DNA from: Pseudoduganella buxea
Lineage (GTDB): Bacteria > Pseudomonadota > Gammaproteobacteria > Burkholderiales > Burkholderiaceae_D
DNA length: 40,982 nt
Assembly (NCBI RefSeq): GCF_009720835.1
Contig: NZ_WNKZ01000056.1
Location: 1 to 40,982 of the forward strand
Direction of reading: 5' to 3'
The notes beneath the pieces were generated by a model that saw only the letters and a program-made list of their open reading frames with translations, was not told the DNA's origin and did not search any database. The translations under genes and the position numbers were made by a program. Of this stretch, positions 7,451-16,677 are shown one piece after another. Position 1 is the stretch's first letter. Each line of letters begins with the position of its first letter.

Positions 7451-9561
7451 ATCTCGACCAGCTGATCCACACCTTCATCGCCGAGAGCCGCGACCTGCTC
7501 GAGGCGATGGAGCACGCGCTGCTGCACGTGGCCGAGGAAGGCGACGAGGCCGTCAACGCCGTGTTCCGCGCTGCCCACACCATCAAGGGTTCGGCCGGCA
7601 TGTTCGGCCTGGACGCCGTGGTCGACTTCACCCACGTGGCCGAGAGTGTGCTCGACAAGGTACGCGCCGGCACGGTGCCCGTGACGGACGACCTGGTGGC
7701 CTTGCTGCTGACCTGCTGCGACCACATCGGCGCGCTGGTCGATGCGGTCGAAGCAGGCACCCTGGCGGGCGACGACGCGCTGACGGCGCAAGGCGCGCCG
7801 CTGTGCGAGCGCCTCCAGGCCTACCTGGGCGCGCCCGCCGCGGCGGCACCGGTGGCGAAGAACGCCCCCGCCGCCGCGGCCCCTGCCACGGCGGAGCAGT
7901 GGCACATCTCGCTGCGCTTCGGCCCGGACGTGCTGCGCAACGGCATGGACCCGCTGTCCTTCCTGCGCTACCTGGGCCAGATGGGCCAGATCACCGATAT
8001 CGCACTGCTGGACGACGCATTGCCGGCCGTGGAAGGCTTCGACGCCGAATCGTGCTACCTGGGGTTCGAGATCGGCTTCTCCACCGCCGCCGACAAGGCC
8101 GCCATCGACGAGGTGTTCGACTTCGTCCGCGACGACTGCCAGATCCGCATCCTGGCGCCGCGCACCAAGGTGTCGGAATACGTGCAGCTGATCGACGACA
8201 TGCCGGAACAACGCAGCCTGCTGGGCGAAATGCTGGTACGCAGCGGCAGCATCACGGCGCGCGAACTGGAGCAGGCGCTGGCCGTGCAAAGCGCCGGCGG
8301 CGCCCAGGCCGCGCCGCTGGGCGAAATCCTGGTGGGCCAGGGGCTGGTGCGCCCGCCCGTGGTGGAGGCGGCGTTGTCGAAGCAGAAGCAGGCCAACGAA
8401 CCGCGCCAGGAAAACCGTTCCGTGCGGGTCGACGCCGACAAGCTCGATCGCCTCATCAACCTGGTCGGTGAACTGATCATCGCCGGCGCCGGCGCCAACC
8501 TGATCGCCCGCCGCACGCAGATTCCCGAACTGCTGGAATGCACGTCGACCCTGTCCGGCCTCGTGGAAGAGGTGCGGGACAGCGCGCTGCAGCTGCGCAT
8601 GGTGAAGATCGGCGCCACCTTCAACCGCTTCCAGCGCGTGGTGCACGACGTCTCGCGCGAGATCGGCAAGGACATCCGCCTGGACGTCAGCGGCGAGGAC
8701 GCAGAGCTGGACAAGACCGTGGTGGAAAAGATCGGCGATCCGCTGACCCACCTGGTGCGCAATGCGATGGACCACGGCATCGAGCCGGCCGACGTGCGCC
8801 TGGCGCGCGGCAAGCCGGCCCAGGGCGTGGTGTCGCTGAACGCCTACCACGAGTCGGGCAGCATCGTCATCGAAGTGAGCGACGACGGCGGCGGCTTGAA
8901 GCGCGACCGCATCCTGGCCAAGGCCATCGAGCGGGGCCTGGTCGAGCCGGGCCGGGTGTTGTCGGACAAGGAAATCTTCGGCCTGATCTTCGAGCCGGGC
9001 TTCTCCACGGCCGAACAGGTCACCAACCTGTCCGGCCGCGGCGTCGGCATGGATGTCGTCAAGCGCAATATCGTCGCCCTGCGCGGCAGCGTGGAGATGG
9101 CCAGCACGGAAGGGGAAGGCACGACGGTGACGGTGCGCCTTCCGCTGACCCTGGCCATCATCAACGGCTTCCAGGTCGGCGTGGGCAAGTCCGTCTTCGT
9201 CATTCCGATGGACATGGTGGAGGAATGCGTTGAATTCCGTGACGACCCACTGCACGACTACATCGACCTGCGCGGCCAGGCCATGCCCTTCGTGCGGCTG
9301 CGTGAACGATTTGCCGTCGACGGCGCCCCGGCGCGACGGCAGAGCATCGTGGTGGTGCGCTACGGCAGCCGCAAGGCCGGCCTCGTGGTGGACCAACTGC
9401 TGGGCGAATTCCAGACGGTGATCAAGCCGTTGGGCAAGGTGTTTTCCGGCGTGCGCTTCCTGAGCGGCTCGTCGATTCTCGGCAACGGCGACGTGGCACT
9501 GATTCTCGACATGGCGGCGCTGCTCAGCGTCGAGGACGAGCGCAGCGCGGCGGCGGCATAG
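7447..9561 (+). CDS. cheA: Chemotaxis histidine kinase CheA with an MshEN-like insert
   Basis: 704 residues. The P1 phosphotransfer domain has H44 (RAAHTIKGSAG). An Ala/Pro linker (129-150) leads to a P2-like domain (about 151-240). Next comes an unusual insert at 257-313, where two copies of an LGE-x-LV-x-x-G-x-[IV] ... L/V-x-x-AL-x-x-Q motif lie in tandem. This resembles the MshEN / GspE N-terminal module, some members of which bind c-di-GMP. P3 dimerisation follows (VDADKLDRLINLVGEL). The ATPase domain has an N box (HLVRNAMDHGIE), G boxes (VSDDGGG, GRGVGMDVV) and TTVTVRLP. A CheW-like P5 domain ends the protein. It should autophosphorylate under receptor control and feed CheY and CheB. It starts at ATG 7447, overlapping the STAS gene. 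Confidence 0.95.
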   Translation: MNLDQLIHTFIAESRDLLEAMEHALLHVAEEGDEAVNAVFRAAHTIKGSAGMFGLDAVVDFTHVAESVLDKVRAGTVPVTDDLVALLLTCCDHIGALVDAVEAGTLAGDDALTAQGAPLCERLQAYLGAPAAAAPVAKNAPAAAAPATAEQWHISLRFGPDVLRNGMDPLSFLRYLGQMGQITDIALLDDALPAVEGFDAESCYLGFEIGFSTAADKAAIDEVFDFVRDDCQIRILAPRTKVSEYVQLIDDMPEQRSLLGEMLVRSGSITARELEQALAVQSAGGAQAAPLGEILVGQGLVRPPVVEAALSKQKQANEPRQENRSVRVDADKLDRLINLVGELIIAGAGANLIARRTQIPELLECTSTLSGLVEEVRDSALQLRMVKIGATFNRFQRVVHDVSREIGKDIRLDVSGEDAELDKTVVEKIGDPLTHLVRNAMDHGIEPADVRLARGKPAQGVVSLNAYHESGSIVIEVSDDGGGLKRDRILAKAIERGLVEPGRVLSDKEIFGLIFEPGFSTAEQVTNLSGRGVGMDVVKRNIVALRGSVEMASTEGEGTTVTVRLPLTLAIINGFQVGVGKSVFVIPMDMVEECVEFRDDPLHDYIDLRGQAMPFVRLRERFAVDGAPARRQSIVVVRYGSRKAGLVVDQLLGEFQTVIKPLGKVFSGVRFLSGSSILGNGDVALILDMAALLSVEDERSAAAA

Positions 9562-9597
9562 GTCATTTTTCAAACGTTTCAATAGTTGGGAGCCATC

Positions 9598-11238
9598 GTG
9601 CTTAAAAATCTGAAAATCGGTATCCGCCTGGCCCTGGCCTTTGGTGCCGTCGTCGCACTGCTGATCGTGCTTGCCGTGCTGGCCATGCAACGCATGAGCG
9701 GCATGAACGAGGCCACCCGCCAGATCACGGAAAACGCCTATCCGAAAGTGGTGATGGCCAAGGACATGATCCGCGCCAGCATCGACACGGGCCGGCAAAT
9801 GCGCAACATGCTGCTGTCGGCGAGCGACGAGGAGAGCAGCAAGTACCGCAAGATCATCGAGGCCAATCGCGCCACGATCGCCACGCAATCGGCCCAGGTC
9901 GAGAAGATGCTGGTCACCGACAAGGGTCGCGCGCTGTTCAAGAACATCGCCGACGCCCGCGCCGCACTGGAGCCGAAGTACGAGAAGTTCTTCCAGCTCG
10001 AACGCAGCGACCGCAAGCTGGCGACGGACTACATCAAGACCGAATTCCTGAGCACCAACAACCAGTTGGGCGAAGCGCTGGACGTGCTGGCCGACTACCA
10101 GAACACGCTGATGGACGCCCAGTCGAAGCAGGCCCACGACAGTTACGAGCAGACCCGCTCGCTGATGCTGATGATGGCCGCCGGCGCCGTGCTGCTGGCC
10201 GCCGTGGTGGCCACCTTGATCACGCTGTCGATCACCCGTCCGCTGCGCCAGGCCGTGCAGGTGGCCGACAGCCTGGCCGCCGGCGACCTGACCGTGACGG
10301 TGGAAGTGACGTCGCGTGACGAAGCGGGCCAGCTGCTGGCGGCCATGCGCAATATGGTGTCGCGCCTGACCCAGGTGGTCGGTGAAGTCAACGGCAGCGC
10401 GCAGTCGCTGGCCAGCGCGTCGGAAGAAGTCAGCGCCACGGCGCAGTCGCTGTCGCAGGCCGCGTCCGAGCAGGCCGCCGGCGTCGAGGAGACTTCCGCG
10501 TCGCTGGAACAGATGACGGCGTCGATTTCGCAGAACACTGAGAATGCCCGCGTCACCGACGGCATGGCCGGCAAGGCCGCCAACGAAGCGGCCGAAGGCG
10601 GCGAGGCCGTCAAGGCCACCGTGGTGGCCATGAAGCAGATCGCCAAGCAGATCGGCATCATCGACGACATCGCCTACCAGACCAATCTCCTGGCGCTGAA
10701 CGCGGCCATCGAGGCGGCCCGCGCCGGTGAACACGGCAAGGGCTTCGCCGTGGTGGCGGCCGAAGTGCGCAAGCTGGCCGAACGCAGCCAGGTGGCGGCC
10801 CAGGAAATCGGCGAAGTGGCCAGCAACAGCGTGGAACTGGCCGAACGGGCCGGCGCGCTGCTGGACGAAATGGTGCCGAACATCCGCAAGACGTCGGACC
10901 TGGTGCAGGAAATCACGGCCGCGTCGGAAGAGCAGTCGGCCGGCGTCGGCCAGATCAATGCCGCCGTGGGCCAGATGAGCCAGACGACGCAGCAGAACGC
11001 GTCGAGCTCCGAGGAACTGGCAGCAACCGCCGAGGAAATGAGCAGCCAGGCCGAACAGCTGCAACAGGCCATGTCCTTCTTCCGCCTGCAGGGCGACGGC
11101 AGTGTGCCGCGCAGGCCGGCCGCCCCCAAGACCCCGGCACGCGCCGTGAAGAGCCGTCCCGGCATCGCCATGAGCAACCCGGCCTTCGCCGCCGAGATGG
11201 TGGCGCCGGACGAAGCGTCGTTCACCCGATTCCAATAA
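9598..11238 (+). CDS. Methyl-accepting chemotaxis protein with four-helix-bundle sensor
   Basis: 546 residues from GTG 9598, which has GGGAG five bases upstream; the resulting MLKNLKIGIRLALAFG start matches the neighbouring receptor. Topology: TM1 at about 9-30, a periplasmic four-helix-bundle (4HB_MCP-like) sensor to about 180, TM2 (LMLMMAAGAVLLAAVVATLI), a HAMP domain (ITRPLRQAVQVADSLAAGDL), then the methylation helices and signalling tip (NLLALNAAIEAARAGEHGKG). The C-terminus is a Pro/Arg-rich linker ending in DEASFTRF; SFTRF fits the x-aromatic-x-x-aromatic pentapeptide that tethers CheR and CheB. The signalling half is almost identical in DNA to that of the next gene. The ligand is unknown. 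Confidence 0.93.
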   Translation: MLKNLKIGIRLALAFGAVVALLIVLAVLAMQRMSGMNEATRQITENAYPKVVMAKDMIRASIDTGRQMRNMLLSASDEESSKYRKIIEANRATIATQSAQVEKMLVTDKGRALFKNIADARAALEPKYEKFFQLERSDRKLATDYIKTEFLSTNNQLGEALDVLADYQNTLMDAQSKQAHDSYEQTRSLMLMMAAGAVLLAAVVATLITLSITRPLRQAVQVADSLAAGDLTVTVEVTSRDEAGQLLAAMRNMVSRLTQVVGEVNGSAQSLASASEEVSATAQSLSQAASEQAAGVEETSASLEQMTASISQNTENARVTDGMAGKAANEAAEGGEAVKATVVAMKQIAKQIGIIDDIAYQTNLLALNAAIEAARAGEHGKGFAVVAAEVRKLAERSQVAAQEIGEVASNSVELAERAGALLDEMVPNIRKTSDLVQEITAASEEQSAGVGQINAAVGQMSQTTQQNASSSEELAATAEEMSSQAEQLQQAMSFFRLQGDGSVPRRPAAPKTPARAVKSRPGIAMSNPAFAAEMVAPDEASFTRFQ

Positions 11239-11268
11239 TACGGCGGCGCGAGCCGCATGGAGAACCCC

Positions 11269-13188
11269 ATGTTTCGTAACCTGAAATTAAGCGTGCGCCT
11301 GGCCCTGGCCTTCGGCGTCGTCTGTGTGCTGTTGATCGGCATGGTCCTGCTGGGCCTGCGCAGCATCGCCGGCATCAGCAGCAATGTCGAGCAGGTCGTC
11401 AACGACAAGTACCCGAAGGTCGTCACCAGCTACCAGCTGATCGGCAATATTCGCCAGATCGCCCTGTCGATGCGCAACCTGATCATCTTCGACGACGCCG
11501 ACAAGCGCCGCCGCGAACTGGCCACGATCGAAGCAAACCGCACCGAGCTGCGCACCAACTTCGACAGCCTGGAAAAGACCGTGCGCTCGGAAAAGGGCCG
11601 GGAATCGCTGCGCGTGGCGCAGGAAAACCGCGAACGCTACAAGGTGGTGCAGGAGCAGTTCCTGCGCCTGGCCGCCGAAGGCCGGCGCGACGAAGCGCGC
11701 GCCTTGCTGGTCGAACAGGCCGATACGATCCAGGCCACCTATATCGAATCGATCCGCAAGATCATCGCCCACCAGGACGACGCGATGGAAGCGGCCGGCC
11801 TGGCCGCGGCCGAAGCCGATGCCCGCGCCGAGACCCAGCAGCTGACATTGGGCGGGATCGCCATCCTGCTGTCGATCGCCATGGCGACGTGGATCACCTT
11901 CGCCATCACGCGCCAGATCGGCGGCGAACCGGCCTACGCGGCCGACCTGTTGAAACGCATCTCGGCCGGCGACCTGTCGGCCGACGTCTCGCTGCGCCAG
12001 GGCGACCATGACAGCATGCTGCACGCGGTGGGCGAGATGGTGGCCAAGCTGCGCCAGGTCATCGACGGCCAGCGCACCGTCGTCGAGGCGGCCAACCGGG
12101 GCGCCTTCGAGGCCCGTGTCGATACGGCCGGCCTGCAGGGCTTCCAGAAGGAGATGGGCGATGGCCTGAACCAGCTGGTGGCCACCACGGGCGCCAGCAT
12201 CGCCGACGTGGTGCGCGTGATGTCGGCGCTGGCCGAGGGCGACCTGACCAAGCGCATCGACAAGGACTACCAGGGCGCGTTCGCCCAGCTGAAGGATTAT
12301 TCGAACGGCACGATGGACAAACTGGCCGCCGTCGTCGGCGAAGTCAATGCCAGCGCCGAATCGCTGGCCAGCGCGTCGGAAGAAGTCAGCGCCACGGCGC
12401 AGTCGCTGTCGCAGGCCGCGTCCGAGCAGGCCGCCAGCGTCGAGGAGACTTCCGCGTCGCTGGAACAGATGACGGCGTCGATCTCGCAGAACACGGAGAA
12501 TGCCCGCGTCACCGACGGCATGGCCGGCAAGGCCGCCAAGGAAGCGGCCGAAGGCGGCGAGGCCGTCAAGGCCACGGTGGTGGCGATGAAGCAGATCGCC
12601 AAGCAGATCGGCATCATCGACGATATCGCCTACCAGACCAATCTGCTGGCGCTGAACGCTGCCATCGAGGCGGCCCGCGCCGGTGAACACGGCAAGGGCT
12701 TCGCGGTCGTCGCGGCCGAAGTGCGCAAGCTGGCCGAACGCAGCCAGGTGGCGGCCCAGGAAATCAGCGAAGTGGCCAGCAACAGCGTGCAACTGGCCGA
12801 ACGGGCCGGTGCGCTGCTGGACGAGATCGTGCCGAACATCCGCAGGACTTCCGACCTGGTGCAGGAAATCACGGCCGCGTCGGAAGAGCAGTCGGCCGGC
12901 GTCGGCCAGATCAACGCAGCCGTGGGCCAGATGAGCCAGGGCACGCAGCAGAACGCATCGAGCTCCGAGGAACTGGCGGCCACGGCCGAGGAAATGAGCA
13001 GCCAGGCCGAACAGCTGCAGCAGGCCATCGGCTTCTTCCACCTGGACGCCGCGCCGGCGCGCGCCACGCTGGCCGTGGCCCCGCGTCGCCAGGCCGTGCG
13101 GGGCGGCACCCGCCGCGCCACCTTGAAGCTGGCCGACGGCTTCGCGCTGCCGGGCGATCCGGACGAAGCGAACTTCACGAAATTCTGA
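11269..13188 (+). CDS. Methyl-accepting chemotaxis protein with extended HAMP region
   Basis: 639 residues from ATG 11269, preceded by GGAG six bases upstream. An ATG at 11257 is in frame but would place that ribosome binding site inside the gene. TM1 is at about 8-30, followed by a helical periplasmic domain (about 31-185) and TM2 (LTLGGIAILLSIAMATWITF). A HAMP follows (GGEPAYAADLLKRISAGDL). An added ~100-residue segment contains AANRGAFEARVDTAGLQGFQKEMGDGLNQLV and a second HAMP-like stretch (VMSALAEGDLTKRI), a poly-HAMP arrangement. The signalling tip matches that of the preceding receptor. The C-terminus reads DEANFTKF; NFTKF fits the CheR-tethering pentapeptide. Ligand unknown. Confidence 0.93.
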   Translation: MFRNLKLSVRLALAFGVVCVLLIGMVLLGLRSIAGISSNVEQVVNDKYPKVVTSYQLIGNIRQIALSMRNLIIFDDADKRRRELATIEANRTELRTNFDSLEKTVRSEKGRESLRVAQENRERYKVVQEQFLRLAAEGRRDEARALLVEQADTIQATYIESIRKIIAHQDDAMEAAGLAAAEADARAETQQLTLGGIAILLSIAMATWITFAITRQIGGEPAYAADLLKRISAGDLSADVSLRQGDHDSMLHAVGEMVAKLRQVIDGQRTVVEAANRGAFEARVDTAGLQGFQKEMGDGLNQLVATTGASIADVVRVMSALAEGDLTKRIDKDYQGAFAQLKDYSNGTMDKLAAVVGEVNASAESLASASEEVSATAQSLSQAASEQAASVEETSASLEQMTASISQNTENARVTDGMAGKAAKEAAEGGEAVKATVVAMKQIAKQIGIIDDIAYQTNLLALNAAIEAARAGEHGKGFAVVAAEVRKLAERSQVAAQEISEVASNSVQLAERAGALLDEIVPNIRRTSDLVQEITAASEEQSAGVGQINAAVGQMSQGTQQNASSSEELAATAEEMSSQAEQLQQAIGFFHLDAAPARATLAVAPRRQAVRGGTRRATLKLADGFALPGDPDEANFTKF

Positions 13189-13199
13189 GCGAGCAGAAA

Positions 13200-13736
13200 A
13201 TGAAGCAGTCAAGCAAACAGCAGTCGGCAGCCGTCGACAACGCGGGTGATACCGCCCAGTACCTGACGTTCATGCTGGGCGGCGAATCGTTCGCCATCGG
13301 CATCATGGGCGTCAAGGAGATCATCGAGTTCTCCGGCATCACGGAAGTGCCGATGATGCCCGAATGTATTCGCGGCGTCATCAACCTGCGTGGCGCCGTG
13401 GTGCCCGTGATGGACCTGGCCGCGCGCTTCGGCCGGCCCCTGGCGGTGCCGGGCAAGCGCACCTGCATCGTCATCGTCGAAACGGAAACGGACGGCGAGC
13501 GCCAGGTCACGGGCGTAGTGGTCGACTCGGTCAGCGCGGTGCTCGATATCGCCGCCAGCGAGATCGAACCGGCACCGTCGTTCGGTACCCGCATCCAGGG
13601 CGACTTCATCGCCGGCATGGGCAAGTTGAACGGCAAGTTCGTCATCCTGCTCAACGTCGGCCAGGTGCTGGCGCTGGATGCACTGGCGACCTTGCCCGAC
13701 GTGACAGGCGCGGCAAGCGTGCCGGCAGCGGCCTGA
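13200..13736 (+). CDS. cheW: Chemotaxis adaptor CheW
   Basis: 178 residues with a single CheW fold and a short polar N-terminal extension (residues 1-18). Diagnostic stretches are YLTFMLGGESFAIGIMGVKEII, MPECIRGVINLRGAVVPVMDL and GMGKLNGKFVILLNV. It couples receptors to the CheA P5 domain in the array. It lies 11 bases after the second full-length receptor gene and 4 bases before cheR. The ribosome binding site is weak (GAGCGAGC), so translation may depend on the upstream gene. Confidence 0.95.
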   Translation: MKQSSKQQSAAVDNAGDTAQYLTFMLGGESFAIGIMGVKEIIEFSGITEVPMMPECIRGVINLRGAVVPVMDLAARFGRPLAVPGKRTCIVIVETETDGERQVTGVVVDSVSAVLDIAASEIEPAPSFGTRIQGDFIAGMGKLNGKFVILLNVGQVLALDALATLPDVTGAASVPAAA

Positions 13737-13740
13737 CGCG

Positions 13741-14559
13741 ATGAGTGCCTACCCGATCAGCGAGCGCGAATTCACGCTGTTCCAGCGCTTTATCTTCGAT
13801 ATCGCCGGCATCACGATGTCGGATGCCAAGAAGGCTCTCGTCAGCGGGCGCCTGGCCAAGCGGCTGGCGCACCATGGCCTGTCCAGCTACGAGGCGTATT
13901 TCAGCATGCTCTCGAGCGGGCAGCACAAGGACGAGACGCAGATCGCGGTGGACCTGTTGACCACCAACGAAACCTACTTCTTCCGCGAGGCCAAGCACTT
14001 CGAACTGCTGCGCGCCTCGGCCGAGGCGGCCCGGCCAAACGTGCGCGCGGGCATGCCGTTTCGCGTGTGGAGCGCGGCATGCTCGTCCGGCGAGGAGCCG
14101 TACAGCATCGCCATGGTGCTGGCCGACGTGCTGGGCAACGCGCCGTGGGAAGTGGTGGGCTCGGATATCAGCACGCGCGTGCTGCAGCGGGCCCGCACGG
14201 GCCACTATCCGATGGAACGTGCCGCGCACGTGCCGCCGGACTACCTGCGCCGCTTCTGCCTGAAGGGCATCGCCGAACAGCAGGGCACGATGCTGGTGGA
14301 ACGCACCCTGCGCAGCCGCGTAAAGCTGCGCCAGGTGAACCTGAACACGGCGCTGCCCGACGTCGGCAGCTTCGACGTCATCTTCCTGCGCAACGTGATG
14401 ATCTACTTTAACGGCGACACCAAGCGGCAGGTGGTGGCACGGGTGACGTCGCAGCTGAAACCGGGCGGGCATTTCATCATTGGCCATTCCGAGACGCTCA
14501 ACGAAATCAGCGACTCGGTGGTGCCGGTGATCCCGTCGGTCTACCGCAAGGCCGCCTGA
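13741..14559 (+). CDS. cheR: Chemoreceptor methyltransferase CheR
   Basis: 272 residues, a normal CheR length. It has the N-terminal helical domain (residues ~5-75, ITMSDAKKALVSGRLAKRL) and the SAM-dependent methyltransferase core: TTNETYFFRE, the AdoMet loop WSAACSSGEEPYSIAM, DIST-VLQRAR and IFLRNVMIYF. It methylates glutamates on the receptors encoded just upstream. Two of these end in an aromatic pentapeptide that can bind the beta-subdomain of CheR proteins of this class. It begins four bases after cheW ends. Confidence 0.95.
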   Translation: MSAYPISEREFTLFQRFIFDIAGITMSDAKKALVSGRLAKRLAHHGLSSYEAYFSMLSSGQHKDETQIAVDLLTTNETYFFREAKHFELLRASAEAARPNVRAGMPFRVWSAACSSGEEPYSIAMVLADVLGNAPWEVVGSDISTRVLQRARTGHYPMERAAHVPPDYLRRFCLKGIAEQQGTMLVERTLRSRVKLRQVNLNTALPDVGSFDVIFLRNVMIYFNGDTKRQVVARVTSQLKPGGHFIIGHSETLNEISDSVVPVIPSVYRKAA

Positions 14560-14591
14560 ATGCGGGCCCGCGCGCCGCGAAGGAAGCGAAC

Positions 14592-15683
14592 GTGAACGAG
14601 ATCAACGTGATGGTGGTGGACGATTCGGCCGTGGTGCGCAAGGTGGTGGGCGCCATGCTGCAATCGGCACCCGGCATCCGCCTGCTGCACGCGGTGGCCG
14701 ATCCGCTGCTGGCGATCGAGCGCATGAAGCACCAGTGGCCGGACGTGATCGTGCTCGACGTCGAGATGCCGCGCATGGACGGCATCACCTTCCTGCGCAA
14801 GATCATGGCCGAGCGGCCCACGCCCGTGGTGATCTGCTCGACCCTGACGGAACGGGGCGCCGAGACCACCGTGGCGGCCATGGCGGCCGGCGCGGTGTCG
14901 GTCATCACCAAGCCGCGCCTGGGCCTGAAGGAATTCCTCAACGACAGCGCCGATGAGCTGATCGCCGCCGTGCGCGCCGCCGCCCAGGTCAATGTCAAGC
15001 GCCTGGCCGCGCGCGCCGCCGTCAGCGCTCATCCGCCGCAGGCAGCCGTCAAGCTGACGGCCGACGCCATCCTGGCCGCACCCAGCGAGTCGCGCGTGCC
15101 GCTGCAGACCACCGAGCGGGTGGTGGCCATCGGCACGTCGACGGGCGGCACGCAGGCACTGGAAGAAGTGCTGACGGTGCTGCCGCGCGTCACGCCCGGC
15201 ATCGTCATCGTCCAGCACATGCCGGAAAAGTTCACGGCCGCCTTTGCCGAGCGGCTCGACAAGCTGTGCCAGATCCGCGTGATGGAAGCGCGCCACAACG
15301 ACCGCGTGCTGCCGGGCCGCGCCCTGATCGCGCCGGGCGGGCGCCACATGCTGCTGCGCCGCGACGGCGCCCAATATTATGTGGAAGTGGTCAATGGCCC
15401 GCTGGTCAACCGGCATCGCCCGTCCGTGGACGTGCTGTTCCGCTCCGTCGCCCGCAACGCCGGCGCCAACGCGCTTGGTATCATCATGACGGGCATGGGC
15501 GACGACGGCGCCGCCGGTCTGCTGGAAATGCGCAAGGCCGGTGCCCGCACCGTGGCGCAGGACGAGGAAAGCTGCGTCGTCTATGGGATGCCGAAGGAAG
15601 CCGTCAAGCGCGGCGGCGTCGAAAAGACCGTTGCGCTGAAAAGCATCGACCGCGAGATCCTGGCGCAGCTGACGGTGCGCTAG
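14592..15683 (+). CDS. cheB: Chemotaxis methylesterase/deamidase CheB
   Basis: 363 residues. A receiver domain (D10/D11, phospho-acceptor D56 in VLDVEMPRMDG, K108) is followed by a linker (~130-172) and the methylesterase domain. The catalytic triad is S183 (GTSTGG), H209 (QHMP) and D305 (GMGDDGA). It removes receptor methyl groups and may deamidate receptor glutamines, closing the adaptation loop with CheR. It is the last gene of the + strand operon. No cheD lies beside it, and it faces the minus-strand dgc-cheC-regulator operon with a 22-base gap. Confidence 0.95.
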   Translation: MNEINVMVVDDSAVVRKVVGAMLQSAPGIRLLHAVADPLLAIERMKHQWPDVIVLDVEMPRMDGITFLRKIMAERPTPVVICSTLTERGAETTVAAMAAGAVSVITKPRLGLKEFLNDSADELIAAVRAAAQVNVKRLAARAAVSAHPPQAAVKLTADAILAAPSESRVPLQTTERVVAIGTSTGGTQALEEVLTVLPRVTPGIVIVQHMPEKFTAAFAERLDKLCQIRVMEARHNDRVLPGRALIAPGGRHMLLRRDGAQYYVEVVNGPLVNRHRPSVDVLFRSVARNAGANALGIIMTGMGDDGAAGLLEMRKAGARTVAQDEESCVVYGMPKEAVKRGGVEKTVALKSIDREILAQLTVR

Positions 15684-15705
15684 GGGCAGTGCAGGCCAGG
15701 TCAGG

Positions 15706-16674
15706 TCAAATGAGCTCGTCCGGCGCGGCAACGATGCCGTTGCGCCCCTGCCGCTTGGCGGCATACAGCGCGTGGTCGGCGGCGCCGATCAGGGCCGCCA
15801 CTTCGCCGTGCCGGCCCGCCGCCAGGGTGGCAACGCCGATGCTGACGGTGACATGCTTGACGGGCCCGGGGGCGCTTTCATGCGGCAGGGCCAGGGCCTC
15901 GATGCGGGCGTGCAGCGTGCGCGCCATGTGCATGGCCTGCTGCCCATCGTTGTCGGGCAGGATGACGGCGAATTCCTCGCCGCCGTAGCGGGCCAGCATG
16001 TCCACGGAGCGCTGCAGCAGCGCCTGCAGGGCGCTCGATACCTGGATCAGGCACTGGTCGCCCTGCTGGTGGCCGTAGTGGTCGTTGTAGGGCTTGAAGT
16101 AGTCGATGTCGATCATCAGCAGCGACACCATGCTGCCGTTGCGCTTGGCGCGGCGCACTTCGCGGTCGATGGCCACGTCGAAGGCGCGGCGATTGGCCAC
16201 GCCCGTCAGGCCGTCCGAGAAGGTCTGCATGCGCAATAGTTCCGTCTGTTCGCGCAGCAGCTTCTCGCGGCCGGCCGCCATGCTGACGTCGGTCAGCTGG
16301 ATCAGGCAGTGGCGCTCCACGCCGGGCAGGGCCAGCGGCGTGACGGCGACGGCCTGCTGCATCCGTTCGCCCCGCGCCTGCGCGGCCGGATTGGAGAACA
16401 GGGGGAAGGGCGAGCGGTTCAGCGTCTGCGACAGCAGCGACGAGAAATTGTTCTCCAGTGCCTGCGTGACGGCGGCCTGCACGCGCCCGCCGCGCAGTTC
16501 CGGCAGCAGCGCGAACAGGTCGGCACCGACGGCGCGGTGCAGGTCCCAGCCGGAATGACGGCTCATCCATTTATTCCACAGCACGATGCGGTGCTGCCGG
16601 TCGAGTACGACGGTGCCGACGCTGACCGCTTCCAGCACACATTCGAGCAATTGCAGGCGAGGCAGATCCGTCAT
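15706..16674 (-). CDS. PAS-GGDEF diguanylate cyclase
   Basis: 322 residues. A PAS-type sensor (about 1-130, VLEAVSVGTVVLDRQHRIVLWN) lacks membrane segments, so the protein is cytosolic. A short linker leads to a GGDEF domain. The catalytic signature is intact (RYGGEEF, GGEEF at 231-235), and the inhibitory I-site RSVD stands at 222-225, exactly five residues upstream. It should therefore make c-di-GMP from two GTP and be product-inhibited. It is the last gene of the three-gene minus-strand operon; its ATG lies three bases after the stop of the CheC-like gene. The link to CheC and a receiver protein suggests that chemosensory phospho-flow and c-di-GMP are connected. Confidence 0.93.
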   Translation of the reverse strand: MTDLPRLQLLECVLEAVSVGTVVLDRQHRIVLWNKWMSRHSGWDLHRAVGADLFALLPELRGGRVQAAVTQALENNFSSLLSQTLNRSPFPLFSNPAAQARGERMQQAVAVTPLALPGVERHCLIQLTDVSMAAGREKLLREQTELLRMQTFSDGLTGVANRRAFDVAIDREVRRAKRNGSMVSLLMIDIDYFKPYNDHYGHQQGDQCLIQVSSALQALLQRSVDMLARYGGEEFAVILPDNDGQQAMHMARTLHARIEALALPHESAPGPVKHVTVSIGVATLAAGRHGEVAALIGAADHALYAAKRQGRNGIVAAPDELI

Positions 16675-16677
16675 GCT

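Noticed and set aside
7198..11235. A 1345-codon open frame on the minus strand over cheA and the first long receptor
   Set aside because: The opposite strand encodes clear CheA and MCP domains. The minus frame has shadow composition (His/Leu/Gly/Arg) and no motif.
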